A stretch of DNA of 44,692 nucleotides from Halobacteriales archaeon QS_4_69_34 (GTDB lineage Archaea > Halobacteriota > Halobacteria > Halobacteriales > Halococcaceae). The stretch lies in NCBI GenBank assembly GCA_003021045.1, contig PXRN01000007.1:1-44692 (forward strand), given 5' to 3'. A model generated the notes under the pieces. It made no database searches and was not told the DNA's origin. It saw nothing but the letters and a program-made list of their open reading frames with translations. Shown here one piece after another: positions 1-7,558 of the stretch (positions are counted from its first letter, which is position 1; every line of letters starts with the position of its first letter). The position numbers were made by a program, and so were the translations under genes.

Positions 1-365
<365 letters not shown>

Positions 366-385
366 TCAGTCATAACGCATTGGGT

Positions 386-402
386 CCCGCCCGCTGGGCG
401 GG
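386..402 (+). other. Hairpin just after 23S rRNA
   Basis: CCCGCCC (386-392) pairs perfectly with GGGCGGG (396-402) around a GCT loop. An outer TGG/CCA can extend the helix across a T-T mismatch. It lies 20-30 bases past the likely 23S end, so it may protect or mark the pre-rRNA processing site. The structure is seen; the role is inferred. Confidence 0.6.
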
Positions 403-461
403 TCCAGGCGCGAACTGGATCGCACGTAGACGCGGTTTCGACCGTCGACCGATCGGTCACA

Positions 462-500
462 CCGACACAGGTCCCGCCGCGGTTCGAGTCCGCGGGTCGG
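462..500 (+). other. tRNA-like element (t-element) in front of 5S rRNA
   Basis: A perfect TpsiC-type arm is present: CGCGG (478-482), loop TTCGAGT (483-489), CCGCG (490-494). It is followed by GTCGG (496-500), which pairs with CCGAC (462-466) as a short acceptor-like helix. There are no D or anticodon arms. In Haloferax volcanii the 5' end of 5S rRNA is generated by tRNase Z, which recognises such a mini-tRNA structure. The helix here ends right where 5S begins, consistent with that mechanism. Confidence 0.7.
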
Positions 501-615
501 CGTGGCGGCCACAGCGGCGGGGTGACTCCCGTACCCATCCCGAACACGGCAGATAAGCCCGCCAGCGTTCCAGCGAGTACTGGAGTGGGCGACCCTCTGG
601 GAAAACTGCCTCGCA
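501..615 (+). rRNA. rrf: 5S ribosomal RNA
   Basis: The sequence follows the haloarchaeal 5S consensus closely from GGCGGCCACAGCGGCGGGG (504-522) through CCCGTACCCATCCCGAACA (529-547) to CTCTGGGAAA (595-604). The closing helix can be drawn as GGCGG (504-508) with CTGCC (606-610), or with a longer pairing of 500-506 with 608-614. The 3' part after GGGAAA is shorter than in most haloarchaeal 5S genes, so the 3' end is uncertain by several bases. It follows the t-element directly. Confidence 0.88.
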
Positions 616-782
616 AGAGGGGCCAAGTACGAGCCCAGGAACGCAATCGGTAGTACACGCTGGGTCCGTCCCGGTGGAACCCGAGACCGTTCCGTTACAA
701 CGGCTCGCAACTGGTGGTTCGCCGCCTCCCATTCATACCGCATTCTCCGGCGAGTGGCAACGCTCCGACGCCGGGACCGCTA

Positions 783-791
783 CCGTTAAGC
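783..791 (+). promoter_or_regulatory. Possible TATA box of tRNA-Cys
   Basis: The A/T-containing word CGTTAAGCG lies about 27-33 bp before the tRNA in an otherwise G+C-rich spacer. This is the spacing of an archaeal TATA box to a start near 812. The tRNA may also be read from the rRNA operon, so an own promoter is only possible. Confidence 0.35.
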
Positions 792-816
792 GTCTCACAG
801 CGGTAGCCCGGGTCGT

Positions 817-892
817 GCCAAGGTGGCAGAGTCCGGCCTAACGCAGCGGCCTGCAGAGCCGCCCATCGCCGGTTCAAATCCGGCCCTTGGCT
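817..892 (+). tRNA. trnC: tRNA-Cys (anticodon GCA)
   Basis: A full cloverleaf is visible. The acceptor stem is GCCAAGG (817-823) with CCTTGGC (885-891). The anticodon stem GCGGC/GCCGC encloses the loop CTGCAGA with anticodon GCA at 853-855. The T arm contains GGTTCAAAT. The discriminator is T892 and CCA is not encoded. No intron is seen. A tRNA-Cys after 5S rRNA is the common end of haloarchaeal rRNA operons. Confidence 0.97.
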
Positions 893-932
893 TACACCGT
901 GGCTGGCTGTCGCGCCCGCGCTTGCACAAGAC

Positions 933-1920
933 ATGGATCTCGACTGGGACAGCGATACTGTCGACCTCGAAGCGCTCGGAGTCGATTCCTCTAGCCAACA
1001 ACAGCAACAACAGCAAGGGGGCTGCTCAACAGCAACAGCAGCAACAAGGCGAAACGAGCATCGATGACTCGGGTGGATGGGACGGCGGGACCATCCTGAT
1101 CGGCGGCGACACGTTCACCAACAACCAGAGCGTGGTCGTCTCGAACACCGTCGTCAACGAGAACACGAACACCAACACCAACGAGAACGCCAACACCAAC
1201 GTCAACGACGTCGACGTCAACATGGGTGGCGGCGGGACCGCCAGCGGCGGCGACGGCGGTGACGGTGGTGTGACGACGACCGCAGCCGGAAGCGGTGGGA
1301 CCACGACGGCGACCGACACGGCGGCAACCACGACCACGACGGCGGCAACCACAACGGCAGCCGCGACCACGACGGCCGCGACCACGACGCAGACGAGCAA
1401 CGACGTGCCCGAGGGTGAAGAGCTCAACTTCACGATCGAGCCGAACACGGCCAACACCGAGGTGAGGTTCACGACGCTGGGAGCGAACAACGGCTCGAAC
1501 GTCAACGAGTCCACCGAGGGGAGCTATGCCTCGGTCATCATCAGAGCCGAGAAGGGGCTCAACTTCACCAAATCGAGCCCGCTCAGTACGCGGATCTTCG
1601 GCGTCGACAGGAACGGCGACGACCCGGGAACCGAGATCGACGAATCGTTCAAGGACCAAGTCGAGAGCAGCGACAACAACAAGACGACTATCAGCGCACA
1701 GTTCCAGTCGAGTCCGGTGACCAACCGGTTCCCCAATGCGAACGCCGGCGACGAACTCGTTTCGGTCGTCGGTGGTGACGACGCCAACAACGACGGTGAG
1801 CCGGACATCGTGACGACCAACGAGACCGGTGAACACCAGGTCGTCATCATGCTCTCCGACGAAAACGGGGACTACACTCTCCCGCCCGCGGCGGACAGCT
1901 TCAACGTCACCGCCCCATAG
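933..1920 (+). pseudogene. Unrecognised acidic Asn/Thr/Gln-rich protein, +1 frameshift at 1017-1021
   Basis: The reading frame that starts at ATG 933 begins with an acidic MDLDWDSDTVDLEAL and a run of seven Gln, but it stops at about 1067. The downstream frame has no credible start: upstream it runs through tRNA-Cys. Removing one G from GGGGG (1017-1021) joins the two frames into a 328-residue protein. Its order is acidic start, two Q7 tracts separated by Gly-Ala-Ala, an Asn/Thr/Glu-rich stretch, a Gly-rich loop, a long Thr/Ala linker and a C-terminal domain of about 170 residues. That domain has several N-x-S/T sequons (NFT, NES, NKT, NET, NVT). No signal peptide or membrane segment is visible. 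I do not recognise the family. A sequencing error, a real mutation or a programmed shift are all possible. It begins only 40 bp after tRNA-Cys with no clear promoter. Confidence 0.6.
996..1047 (+). repeat. Duplicated CAA/CAG (poly-Gln) tract
   Basis: Two 21-bp blocks of CAA/CAG triplets (996-1016 and 1027-1047), each coding seven Gln in its own frame, flank GGGGGCTGCT. The blocks are in frame with each other only if one G of the five-G run is removed. Such tracts are prone to slippage, which makes this a natural site for a frameshift. Confidence 0.85.
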
Positions 1921-2216
1921 CCTGCTCGGGATCGCGAACCGCTCATCCGACGCGAGCCATCGACCGGCTCGCTTCACGGCACCGTCGTTTCGGATTCGAT
2001 TCCTTCCCTCGACGCGGAACCGGTAGCCCCACTCGCCGCGTTGCCGACCGTGTTCGCGCCACGGAGCGAGTGACCCACGGCCAGCGAGTATCCACGATCG
2101 GTCAGTGACCCACGCGCTCGGTGATGTCCGGCCGGAGCCGGTTCGAACACGGTCGTGCCGACGCGCACCGCGCCGAACCAAACCGGTTTTAACCGCTCCT
2201 GGGCTAGAAGTGTCAC
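1921..2216 (+). other. Intergenic region before the rpl44e operon
   Basis: The 296 bp contain no convincing coding frame and no RNA gene that I can see. The only clear signal is the TATA box at its right end. No strong hairpin with a T tract was found after the stop at 1920. Confidence 0.6.
2187..2192 (+). promoter_or_regulatory. TATA box of the rpl44e operon
   Basis: TTTTAA inside GGTTTTAACC is centred 27 bp before the ATG at 2217. This is typical of a leaderless or near-leaderless haloarchaeal transcript. Confidence 0.75.
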
Positions 2217-2501
2217 ATGCAGATCCCACGCCGGTTCAACACGTACTGTCCCAGCTGTAACGAACACCACGAACACGAGGTCGAGAAGGTCCGTTCGGGG
2301 CGCTCCTCGGGCATGAAGAAGGTCAACGACCGCCAGAACGAACGCCAGAGCGCCGGGATCGGCAACGCCGGGAAGTTCTCGAAGGTACCCGGCGGCGACA
2401 AGCCCACCAAGAAGACGGACCTCACCTACCGCTGTGGGGAGTGCGGGCACGCCCACACGCGCGAGGGCTGGCGCGCCGGCCGACTGGAGTTCCAGGAGTA
2501 A
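2217..2501 (+). CDS. rpl44e: 50S ribosomal protein L44e
   Basis: This is a 94-residue component of the large ribosomal subunit near the E site, found in archaea and eukaryotes. Two CxxC zinc-ribbon pairs are seen, YCPSC (C11, C14) and RCGEC (C73, C76), with a basic middle containing [10 protein letters not shown]. The length matches the family. The ATG is 27 bp after a TATA box, giving a leaderless start. Its stop overlaps the next start (TAATG), so it is translationally linked to rps27e. It leads a conserved translation operon. Confidence 0.97.
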   Translation: MQIPRRFNTYCPSCNEHHEHEVEKVRSGRSSGMKKVNDRQNERQSAGIGNAGKFSKVPGGDKPTKKTDLTYRCGECGHAHTREGWRAGRLEFQE

Positions 2502-2716
2502 TGGCGGGGAGCTTCCACCGGGTCGCGTGCCCGGACTGCGAGAACGAACAGGTGGTGTTCGGGCGGGCCGCCTCGCCCGTGGCGTGTGCGGTCTGTGGGC
2601 GCACGCTCGTCCGTCCCACCGGCGGGAAGGCCGCGATCGACGCCGAGGTGCTCGAAACCGTCGAGCGGCGGGTGGGCGACCGGGAGCTGACCGCGAACGA
2701 ACCGGGGACACAGTGA
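2501..2716 (+). CDS. rps27e: 30S ribosomal protein S27e
   Basis: This 71-residue small-subunit protein has a four-cysteine zinc ribbon: CPDC (C10, C13) and CAVC (C29, C32). The core resembles S27e through the [12 protein letters not shown] segment. A charged tail of about 20 residues ([11 protein letters not shown] onwards) follows. The start ATG overlaps the stop of rpl44e by one base and its own stop overlaps the GTG of the next gene, indicating coupled translation. The L44e-S27e-aIF2-alpha order is conserved in archaea. Confidence 0.95.
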   Translation: MAGSFHRVACPDCENEQVVFGRAASPVACAVCGRTLVRPTGGKAAIDAEVLETVERRVGDRELTANEPGTQ

Positions 2717-3513
2717 AATACAGCGGGTGGCCCGACGCGGGCGAACTCGTCGTCGGCAAGGTCGACGAGATCGCGGACTTCGGCGTGTTCGTCGAGCTCG
2801 CCGAGTACGAGGACAAGCGGGGACTGGTCCACGTCTCGGAGGTCGCCTCCGGCTGGATCAAGAACGTCCGTGACCACGTGAGCGAGGGGCAAACGGTGGT
2901 CTGTAAGGTGCTCGACGTCGACGAGAGCTCCCAGCAGATCGACCTCTCGCTGAAGGACGTCAACGACCATCAGCGCTCGGAGGCGGTTCAGGCCTGGAAG
3001 GCCGAGCAGAAGGCCGACAACTGGATGACGATCGCCTTCGGCGAGGACGTGACCGACGAGCAGTACGCCGCCGTCGCCAACGAGTTCCTCACGGCGTTCG
3101 GCTCGCTGTATGCGGGCTTCGAGGAGGCGGCCATCCACGGTGCCGAGGCGCTCGAGGACACCGACCTCTCGGCGGCGGAGATCGAGACCATCGTCGAGAC
3201 CGCCCGCGAGAACGTCTCGGTGCCCTACGTGACGGTGACGGGCTACGTCGACCTGCAATCGGCCGACGGCAGCGGCGTCGACGTCGTCCGGGAGTCGCTG
3301 CGGGCCGCGGAGGGCAACGGCGAGCTCCCCGAGGGCGTCGAACTCGACGTCAGCTACGTCGGCGCGCCGGAGTACCGCATTCAGGTGCAGGCACCGAACT
3401 ACAAGACCGCCGAGCGCGAACTGGAGGCGAGTGCCGACCGCGCCAGCGCGGCCATAACCGAGCGCGGCGGCACCGCCGAGTTCCACCGCGAGCGCCGCAG
3501 CGACGAGGAGTGA
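2713..3513 (+). CDS. Translation initiation factor aIF2 subunit alpha
   Basis: This is the 266-residue alpha subunit of the heterotrimeric factor that brings Met-tRNAi to the small ribosomal subunit. Residues 1-85 form an S1/OB RNA-binding domain ([19 protein letters not shown], then RGLVHVSEV). A helical middle domain and a C-terminal alpha/beta domain that binds aIF2-gamma follow. The chosen start is GTG 2713, which overlaps the S27e stop as GTGA. The N-terminal MKYSGWPD is the usual start of haloarchaeal homologs, and longer in-frame starts would run back through rpl44e/rps27e. Confidence 0.96.
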   Translation: MKYSGWPDAGELVVGKVDEIADFGVFVELAEYEDKRGLVHVSEVASGWIKNVRDHVSEGQTVVCKVLDVDESSQQIDLSLKDVNDHQRSEAVQAWKAEQKADNWMTIAFGEDVTDEQYAAVANEFLTAFGSLYAGFEEAAIHGAEALEDTDLSAAEIETIVETARENVSVPYVTVTGYVDLQSADGSGVDVVRESLRAAEGNGELPEGVELDVSYVGAPEYRIQVQAPNYKTAERELEASADRASAAITERGGTAEFHRERRSDEE

Positions 3514-3606
3514 CCGGCCCGCGACGCGGGCGAACCGGGTCCGGCGGCGCGAACGGGACGACAAACGACGGGACCGAACGAACGGCCGACGGCGGCGAAC
3601 CGAACG

Positions 3607-3789
3607 ATGAAATCGGACATCCGGGTGTGTGGCGACTGGGCGAGCGAGCACGACCGGCCGGTCTACACGCTCGCCGAGTCGTGTCCACGCTGCGGGGCGC
3701 GAGCGATCAACAGCACCCCGGCACCGTTCGATCCCGACGACCCCTACGGCGAGTACCGACGCGCTCTTAAACGGCGCGAGTGGGGGTAG
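3607..3789 (+). CDS. nop10: H/ACA RNP protein Nop10
   Basis: This small protein of 60 residues joins Cbf5 in the H/ACA RNP that pseudouridylates rRNA. It begins MKSDIRVC and has YTLAESCPRCG (C26, C29), which matches the family. The N-terminal pair of the zinc site is reduced to C8 only, with Trp11 where a second Cys would be expected; the linker helix EYRRALKRREWG is intact. A 93-bp gap separates it from aIF2-alpha. In archaea it usually follows aIF2-alpha. Confidence 0.94.
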   Translation: MKSDIRVCGDWASEHDRPVYTLAESCPRCGARAINSTPAPFDPDDPYGEYRRALKRREWG

Positions 3790-3792
3790 GGC

Positions 3793-4545
3793 ATGGACGA
3801 ATTCGACGTCGAGCGCCTCGCCGAGCCCGCTCTCGACGCGCCGACGCTGATCGAGGGGCTGCCCGGCGTGGGTCACGTCGGCAAGCTCGCCGCCGAGCAC
3901 CTCGTCTCGGAGTTCGACGGCGAGCTCGTCCGCCGGGTGTACACCGAGCACTTCCCCCCGCAGGTCATCGTCGAGGACGGCCTCGCGCAGCTGGCCTGCA
4001 TTGAACTCCACGCCGTCACCGCCGACGGGCAGGACCTGCTCGTGCTCACCGGCGACCACCAGGCCGGCGATACGGTGGGTCACTACCGGCTGGCCGACAC
4101 AATCCTCGACGTGGCCGCGGACTTCGGAGTCGAGCGCGCGTTCGCGCTCGGGGGCGTCCCGACCGGCGAGCTCATCGAGGAGTACGCCGTCGTCGGGGCC
4201 GCCACGGCCGAGGGCCTCGTCGAGGAGCTCGAAGCGGTGGACGTGGAGTTCCGCGAGAACGAGCCCGCCGGCGGCATCGTCGGCGTCAGCGGCCTCCTGC
4301 TGGGCCTCGGTGCGCGCCGCGAGCTCCCCGCAGCCTGTCTGATGGGCGAGACGAGCGGCTACCTCGTCGACCCCAAGAGCGCCCAGGCGGTGCTTTCGGT
4401 CCTCGAAGACGCCCTCGACTTCGACGTCGAGTACGACTCGCTCGAGGAGCGTGCCGACGAGATGGAGGAGGTCGTCCGCCAGCTCCAGGAGATGGAGCAG
4501 GGGGCCAGCCCACCCACCGACGAGGACCTGCGGTACATCGGCTGA
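3793..4545 (+). CDS. PAC2-family protein (proteasome assembly chaperone-like)
   Basis: The 250-residue protein belongs to the PAC2 family. Archaeal members resemble eukaryotic proteasome-assembly chaperones, although their role in archaea is not well proven. The N-terminal LIEGLPGVGHVGKLAAEHL is the family signature, followed by ALGGVPTGEL and GVSGLLLGLGARR. The C-terminus is an acidic helix. TTAAA at about 3766-3770, inside the end of nop10, is well placed as its own TATA box, although the gene also follows nop10 by only 3 bp. This position after nop10 is conserved in haloarchaea. Confidence 0.92.
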   Translation: MDEFDVERLAEPALDAPTLIEGLPGVGHVGKLAAEHLVSEFDGELVRRVYTEHFPPQVIVEDGLAQLACIELHAVTADGQDLLVLTGDHQAGDTVGHYRLADTILDVAADFGVERAFALGGVPTGELIEEYAVVGAATAEGLVEELEAVDVEFRENEPAGGIVGVSGLLLGLGARRELPAACLMGETSGYLVDPKSAQAVLSVLEDALDFDVEYDSLEERADEMEEVVRQLQEMEQGASPPTDEDLRYIG

Positions 4546-4779
4546 ACGGCCTCGCCAGGTCGGACCGGAGCGGTCGGCTCTTTCACTCTCCGAGCCCGTC
4601 GGCTCGGACCGCGAGCCGTCGGTGGGGCGGGACGACCGCCGGTCGCCCGCATCGCGGGCCGCTGTGGCGCAGCGAGGACCGTCGGTCACGGTGGAAGAGG
4701 CGAGCGAGAGGACGGCGAGCGGAACCAGTTTCACTGCGCTCCGGGAAGGTTGAAGGAGCGAGGGACTCTCGACGGGGGC

Positions 4780-6258
4780 ATGGTCGATCGGACGGCCCCG
4801 CGACTGCCGGGTGCGCCGGCGAGCAGCGGGGCCGACCGGATCGTCTGTCACGTCGACGTGGACTGCTTCTATGCAGCGTGTGAGCGCCGTCGCGAGCCCG
4901 AACTGGAGGGGGAGCCGGTCGTCGTCGGCATGGGCTACGAGGCCGGCGAGAGCCACGGCGCGGTCGCCACCGCGAGCTACGAGGCACGTCGTCGTGGAAT
5001 CGAGAGCGCCCAGGCCATCTCGACGGCGCTCGAACGGCTGCCGCGAGCGGCCGACGCCGATTCCAGTGGGCTGGTCGGCCACTACCGGCCCGTCGACATG
5101 GCGTTTTACGAATCAGTCAGCGAGGACGTTCGAGAGGTCCTCGACGACTGTGCGGACACCGTGCGCGCGGTGAGCATCGACGAGGCCTACCTCGACGTCA
5201 CCGACCGCACCGCGTGGGAGCGCGTGGGCGGTGACGCGGACGACGGGCGCGACGGGAACGACACGGGCGGCGGAGCCGAGGGCAGCGGCCGGAGCGGGGA
5301 GCGCGGGGACCGGCGGACGCTCGCGGAGGGGTACGCTCGCCACGTCAAGGCGCGCATCGCCGAGGCGGCCGGCGTCACGGCGAGCGTCGGGGTCGCACCG
5401 ACGATGAGCGCGGCGAAGGTCGCCTCGGACCACGACAAACCCGACGGGCTCGTCGTCGTTGAACCGGGCTCGGTGCGGGAGTTCTTCGCGCCGCTGTCGG
5501 TCGAGACGCTCCACGGCGTCGGCCCCGTGACGGCCCGCGAGCTCCGGGAAATGGGCATCGAGACGGCCGGCGACCTCGCGGGGACCGAGCCCGACCGGAT
5601 CGCGGCACGCTTCGGCGAGCGCGGGCGGGAGGTCCACGCGTTCGCCCGCGGCGAGGACGACCGCGAGGTCACGCCGGTCGGCCGCCCGAAGAGCCTCTCG
5701 CGGGAGTCGGCGTTCACCGAGGCGACGGCCGATCCCGGAACGAAGCGCGAGCGGGTGGAAACGCTCGCCGGGGCGGTCGCCGAGCGCGCCGCCCGCAAGG
5801 GCGTGCTCTATGGAACCATCGGAATCAAGGTCGTCACGCCGCCCTTTTCGGTCCAGACCCGCACGCGCTCGCTGTCCGGACCCGTGGAGGACCCCGCGCT
5901 CCTCCGCGAGGTGGCGCTCGACCTCCTCTCCGAGTTCCGCGACGTGGCGGTCCGCAAGCTCGGCGTCCGGGTGTCGAAGCTCGCCTTCACCGCGGCCGAG
6001 CAGTCGAGTCTCGACGGGTTCGAACCCGACGACGCGGGCACGGCCCCCGCGACGACCGCGCGAACGGACCCCGGGGGCGTCGCGTCCGGCGGGACGGAGG
6101 CGTCCGGCGGGACGGCGGCTGCCGATCTGGGCCGCTACACAGCCGAGGAAGCCGCCACGAACGCAGCCGGCTCGGGCGGGACCACGGGACCCGAGGGAGG
6201 CCGGACCCCGACCGGGGGACAGACCTCGCTCGTCGACTTTCGGGTACAGGACGGGTAG
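4780..6258 (+). CDS. dinB: DNA polymerase IV (Y family, Dpo4/DinB type)
   Basis: A 492-residue translesion DNA polymerase. Catalytic acidic residues are visible in VDVDCFYAACE (D26 region) and SIDEAYLD (D134, E135). The thumb HhH region is LHGVGPVTARELREMGI and the little-finger domain follows. A Gly/Asp/Arg-rich insertion at about 146-178 interrupts the palm, and a low-complexity linker at about 415-475 leads to the C-terminal QTSLVDF (481-487). That motif fits a PCNA-interacting peptide and so suggests sliding-clamp binding. The start MVDRTAPRLP was chosen at 4780; an in-frame TTG upstream at 4750 is less likely. The preceding 234 bp hold no recognised gene. Confidence 0.95.
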   Translation: MVDRTAPRLPGAPASSGADRIVCHVDVDCFYAACERRREPELEGEPVVVGMGYEAGESHGAVATASYEARRRGIESAQAISTALERLPRAADADSSGLVGHYRPVDMAFYESVSEDVREVLDDCADTVRAVSIDEAYLDVTDRTAWERVGGDADDGRDGNDTGGGAEGSGRSGERGDRRTLAEGYARHVKARIAEAAGVTASVGVAPTMSAAKVASDHDKPDGLVVVEPGSVREFFAPLSVETLHGVGPVTARELREMGIETAGDLAGTEPDRIAARFGERGREVHAFARGEDDREVTPVGRPKSLSRESAFTEATADPGTKRERVETLAGAVAERAARKGVLYGTIGIKVVTPPFSVQTRTRSLSGPVEDPALLREVALDLLSEFRDVAVRKLGVRVSKLAFTAAEQSSLDGFEPDDAGTAPATTARTDPGGVASGGTEASGGTAAADLGRYTAEEAATNAAGSGGTTGPEGGRTPTGGQTSLVDFRVQDG

Positions 6259-6264
6259 CATAAG
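6259..6264 (+). promoter_or_regulatory. TATA-like box of the DUF420 gene
   Basis: CATAAG is centred about 27 bp before the ATG at 6288 and directly follows the dinB stop. This supports a leaderless start. Confidence 0.5.
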
Positions 6265-6287
6265 CCCCCGCGGTCCCAGACCCGGAC

Positions 6288-6848
6288 ATGGAGCTTCGCG
6301 CCCGGAACCACGTGCCGGCGCTCACCGGTGTTCTCACCGCGATCTCGCTCGCACTCGTCTTCGGGGCCGTCCTCGGGGCCGTTCCCGAGGGGACGCTCCC
6401 GCGCGCACCGGCGGCGGTCGTCGCGGCCATCCCGACCGTGAACGCCGCGATCAGCGTCCTCGCCATCGGAACGATCACGTCGGGCTGGCGGGCGATCCGG
6501 CGCGGGAACGTCCGCACCCACCGCGCGCTGATGCTGGTCTCGCTCGTGCTGTTCGTCGCCTTCCTCGGGCTGTATCTCTATCGGATCGCCCTCGAAGGGC
6601 CGGCCCCGTTCCCGGGGGCCGAGAGCGTCTACACGTTCGTCTACCTGCCGGTGCTCGCCGTCCACATCACCCTCGCCATCGTCTGCGTGCCGCTCCTGTA
6701 CTACGTACTCCTGCTCGCGCTCACGCGGCCCGTGAGCGAGATTCCGGCGACGAACCACCGGCGGGTCGGGCGGGTCGCCGCCTCGCTCTGGCTGGTCTCC
6801 TTTGCCCTCGGGCTAGTCGTCTACGCGATGCTGTATATCGTCTACTGA
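6288..6848 (+). CDS. DUF420 membrane protein
   Basis: A 186-residue integral membrane protein with about five hydrophobic helices. Residues FLGLYLYRIA and the conserved His in VLAVHITLA and THRALM match DUF420, a family often found near haem-copper oxidase assembly genes. A role in respiratory-oxidase maturation is therefore possible but not shown here, because no oxidase gene is nearby. It follows dinB by 29 bp but has its own TATA-like word. Confidence 0.85.
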   Translation: MELRARNHVPALTGVLTAISLALVFGAVLGAVPEGTLPRAPAAVVAAIPTVNAAISVLAIGTITSGWRAIRRGNVRTHRALMLVSLVLFVAFLGLYLYRIALEGPAPFPGAESVYTFVYLPVLAVHITLAIVCVPLLYYVLLLALTRPVSEIPATNHRRVGRVAASLWLVSFALGLVVYAMLYIVY

Positions 6849-6923
6849 CCGCCACGCTCGCCGCTCGTCGGGTTCCGAGGGAGTCGAGCGCCGACTCGGG
6901 GAGCGAAGGTGGTACCATCGGAC

Positions 6924-6933
6924 GGGGGGGGGG
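6924..6933 (+). repeat. Ten-base G homopolymer
   Basis: Ten consecutive G residues lie in the 87-bp gap between the convergent DUF420 and CBS genes, three bases from the CBS stop codon. It does not affect either protein. Its length is vulnerable to sequencing or replication slippage. Confidence 0.9.
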
Positions 6934-6935
6934 TG

Positions 6936-7346
6936 TCACTCCGCGGACGGGTCGGCGACGATCTCGGTCCGGTAGCGCGGCAGGTGGTAGGCGAGATCGG
7001 TGGTCGTCACCATGCCGGCGAGCGCCCCCTCTTCGGTCACTGGCAGCTTCTTGACGCCGTGTTCGCGCATCCGTTTTGCGGCCGTCCGGACGCGTTCGGT
7101 GCCCTCGATGGTGACCACCGGGGCGGACATGAACGCCGAGACCGGAAGCTCCGGATCGCGCCGCTCGGCGATCAGCACCGAGACGTCGGACTCGGCGACG
7201 ATGCCCTCGATCGTGCCCTCGGTGACCACGACGAGCGACCCGATCGAGCGATCCCGAAGCCGCTCCGCGGCCACGGTGGCCGTCGTCTCCCCGGAAACCG
7301 TCCGGACGGGACTGTTCATTACTTGGTGGACGAGCGTTTCGATCAT
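6936..7346 (-). CDS. CBS-domain pair protein
   Basis: A 136-residue protein made almost entirely of two CBS motifs forming one Bateman module. The first is at about 8-62 (VMNSPVRTVSGETT, SIGSLVVV, GIVAESDV) and the second at about 70-125 (FMSAPVVTIEGTE, HGVKKLPVTEEG, GMVTTTDL). Such modules bind adenine nucleotides and usually act as regulators; the partner is not evident. The start MIETLVHQVM at 7346 was chosen because a TATA box (CTATAAACT on the plus strand, 7369-7377) lies 23-31 bp upstream. A longer ORF would include that promoter. Confidence 0.92.
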   Translation of the reverse strand: MIETLVHQVMNSPVRTVSGETTATVAAERLRDRSIGSLVVVTEGTIEGIVAESDVSVLIAERRDPELPVSAFMSAPVVTIEGTERVRTAAKRMREHGVKKLPVTEEGALAGMVTTTDLAYHLPRYRTEIVADPSAE

Positions 7347-7368
7347 CACTCGACAACGTGCGTGAGAG

Positions 7369-7377
7369 CTATAAACT
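7369..7377 (-). promoter_or_regulatory. TATA box of the CBS gene
   Basis: AGTTTATAG on the minus strand is 23-31 bp upstream of the ATG at 7346. The region 7369-7440 is unusually A/T-rich for this genome and may serve divergent promoters. Confidence 0.65.
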
Positions 7378-7558
7378 AATGTATCTTTGCCTGCTATCGG
7401 TGAATACACTTCTATAAACTCGAAAGACAGAATTTTTACCACGCGTTACCGACGGCCGACGGCCATGGGGGACCGTCGACGGGGGCGGGGAGCCGGCCGA
7501 CGACCCACAATGCTCATTATGCCGGCGCGAGGGTTCTACCGCAACCAGCCCTCCAACC

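Noticed and set aside
447-458. GACCGATCGGTC palindrome in the 23S-5S spacer as a regulatory site
   Set aside because: It lies in transcribed pre-rRNA spacer; short palindromes are expected there from RNA folding and nothing else supports an operator.
462-502. A complete tRNA gene between 23S and 5S
   Set aside because: Only a T arm and a short acceptor-like helix are present, with no anticodon or D arm. It fits the 5S processing element instead.
823-932. Start of the 933-1920 gene inside tRNA-Cys
   Set aside because: The in-frame GTG at 823 lies within the tRNA, and the added residues are basic and unlike a haloarchaeal protein. The frameshift model from ATG 933 explains the data better.
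991-2229. 412-residue minus-strand open frame
   Set aside because: Arg/Val/Gly-rich shadow of the frameshifted gene; no motif, and it overlaps the rpl44e promoter.
2422-5082. 886-residue minus-strand open frame
   Set aside because: It is antisense to aIF2-alpha, nop10, PAC2 and dinB, with no family motifs.
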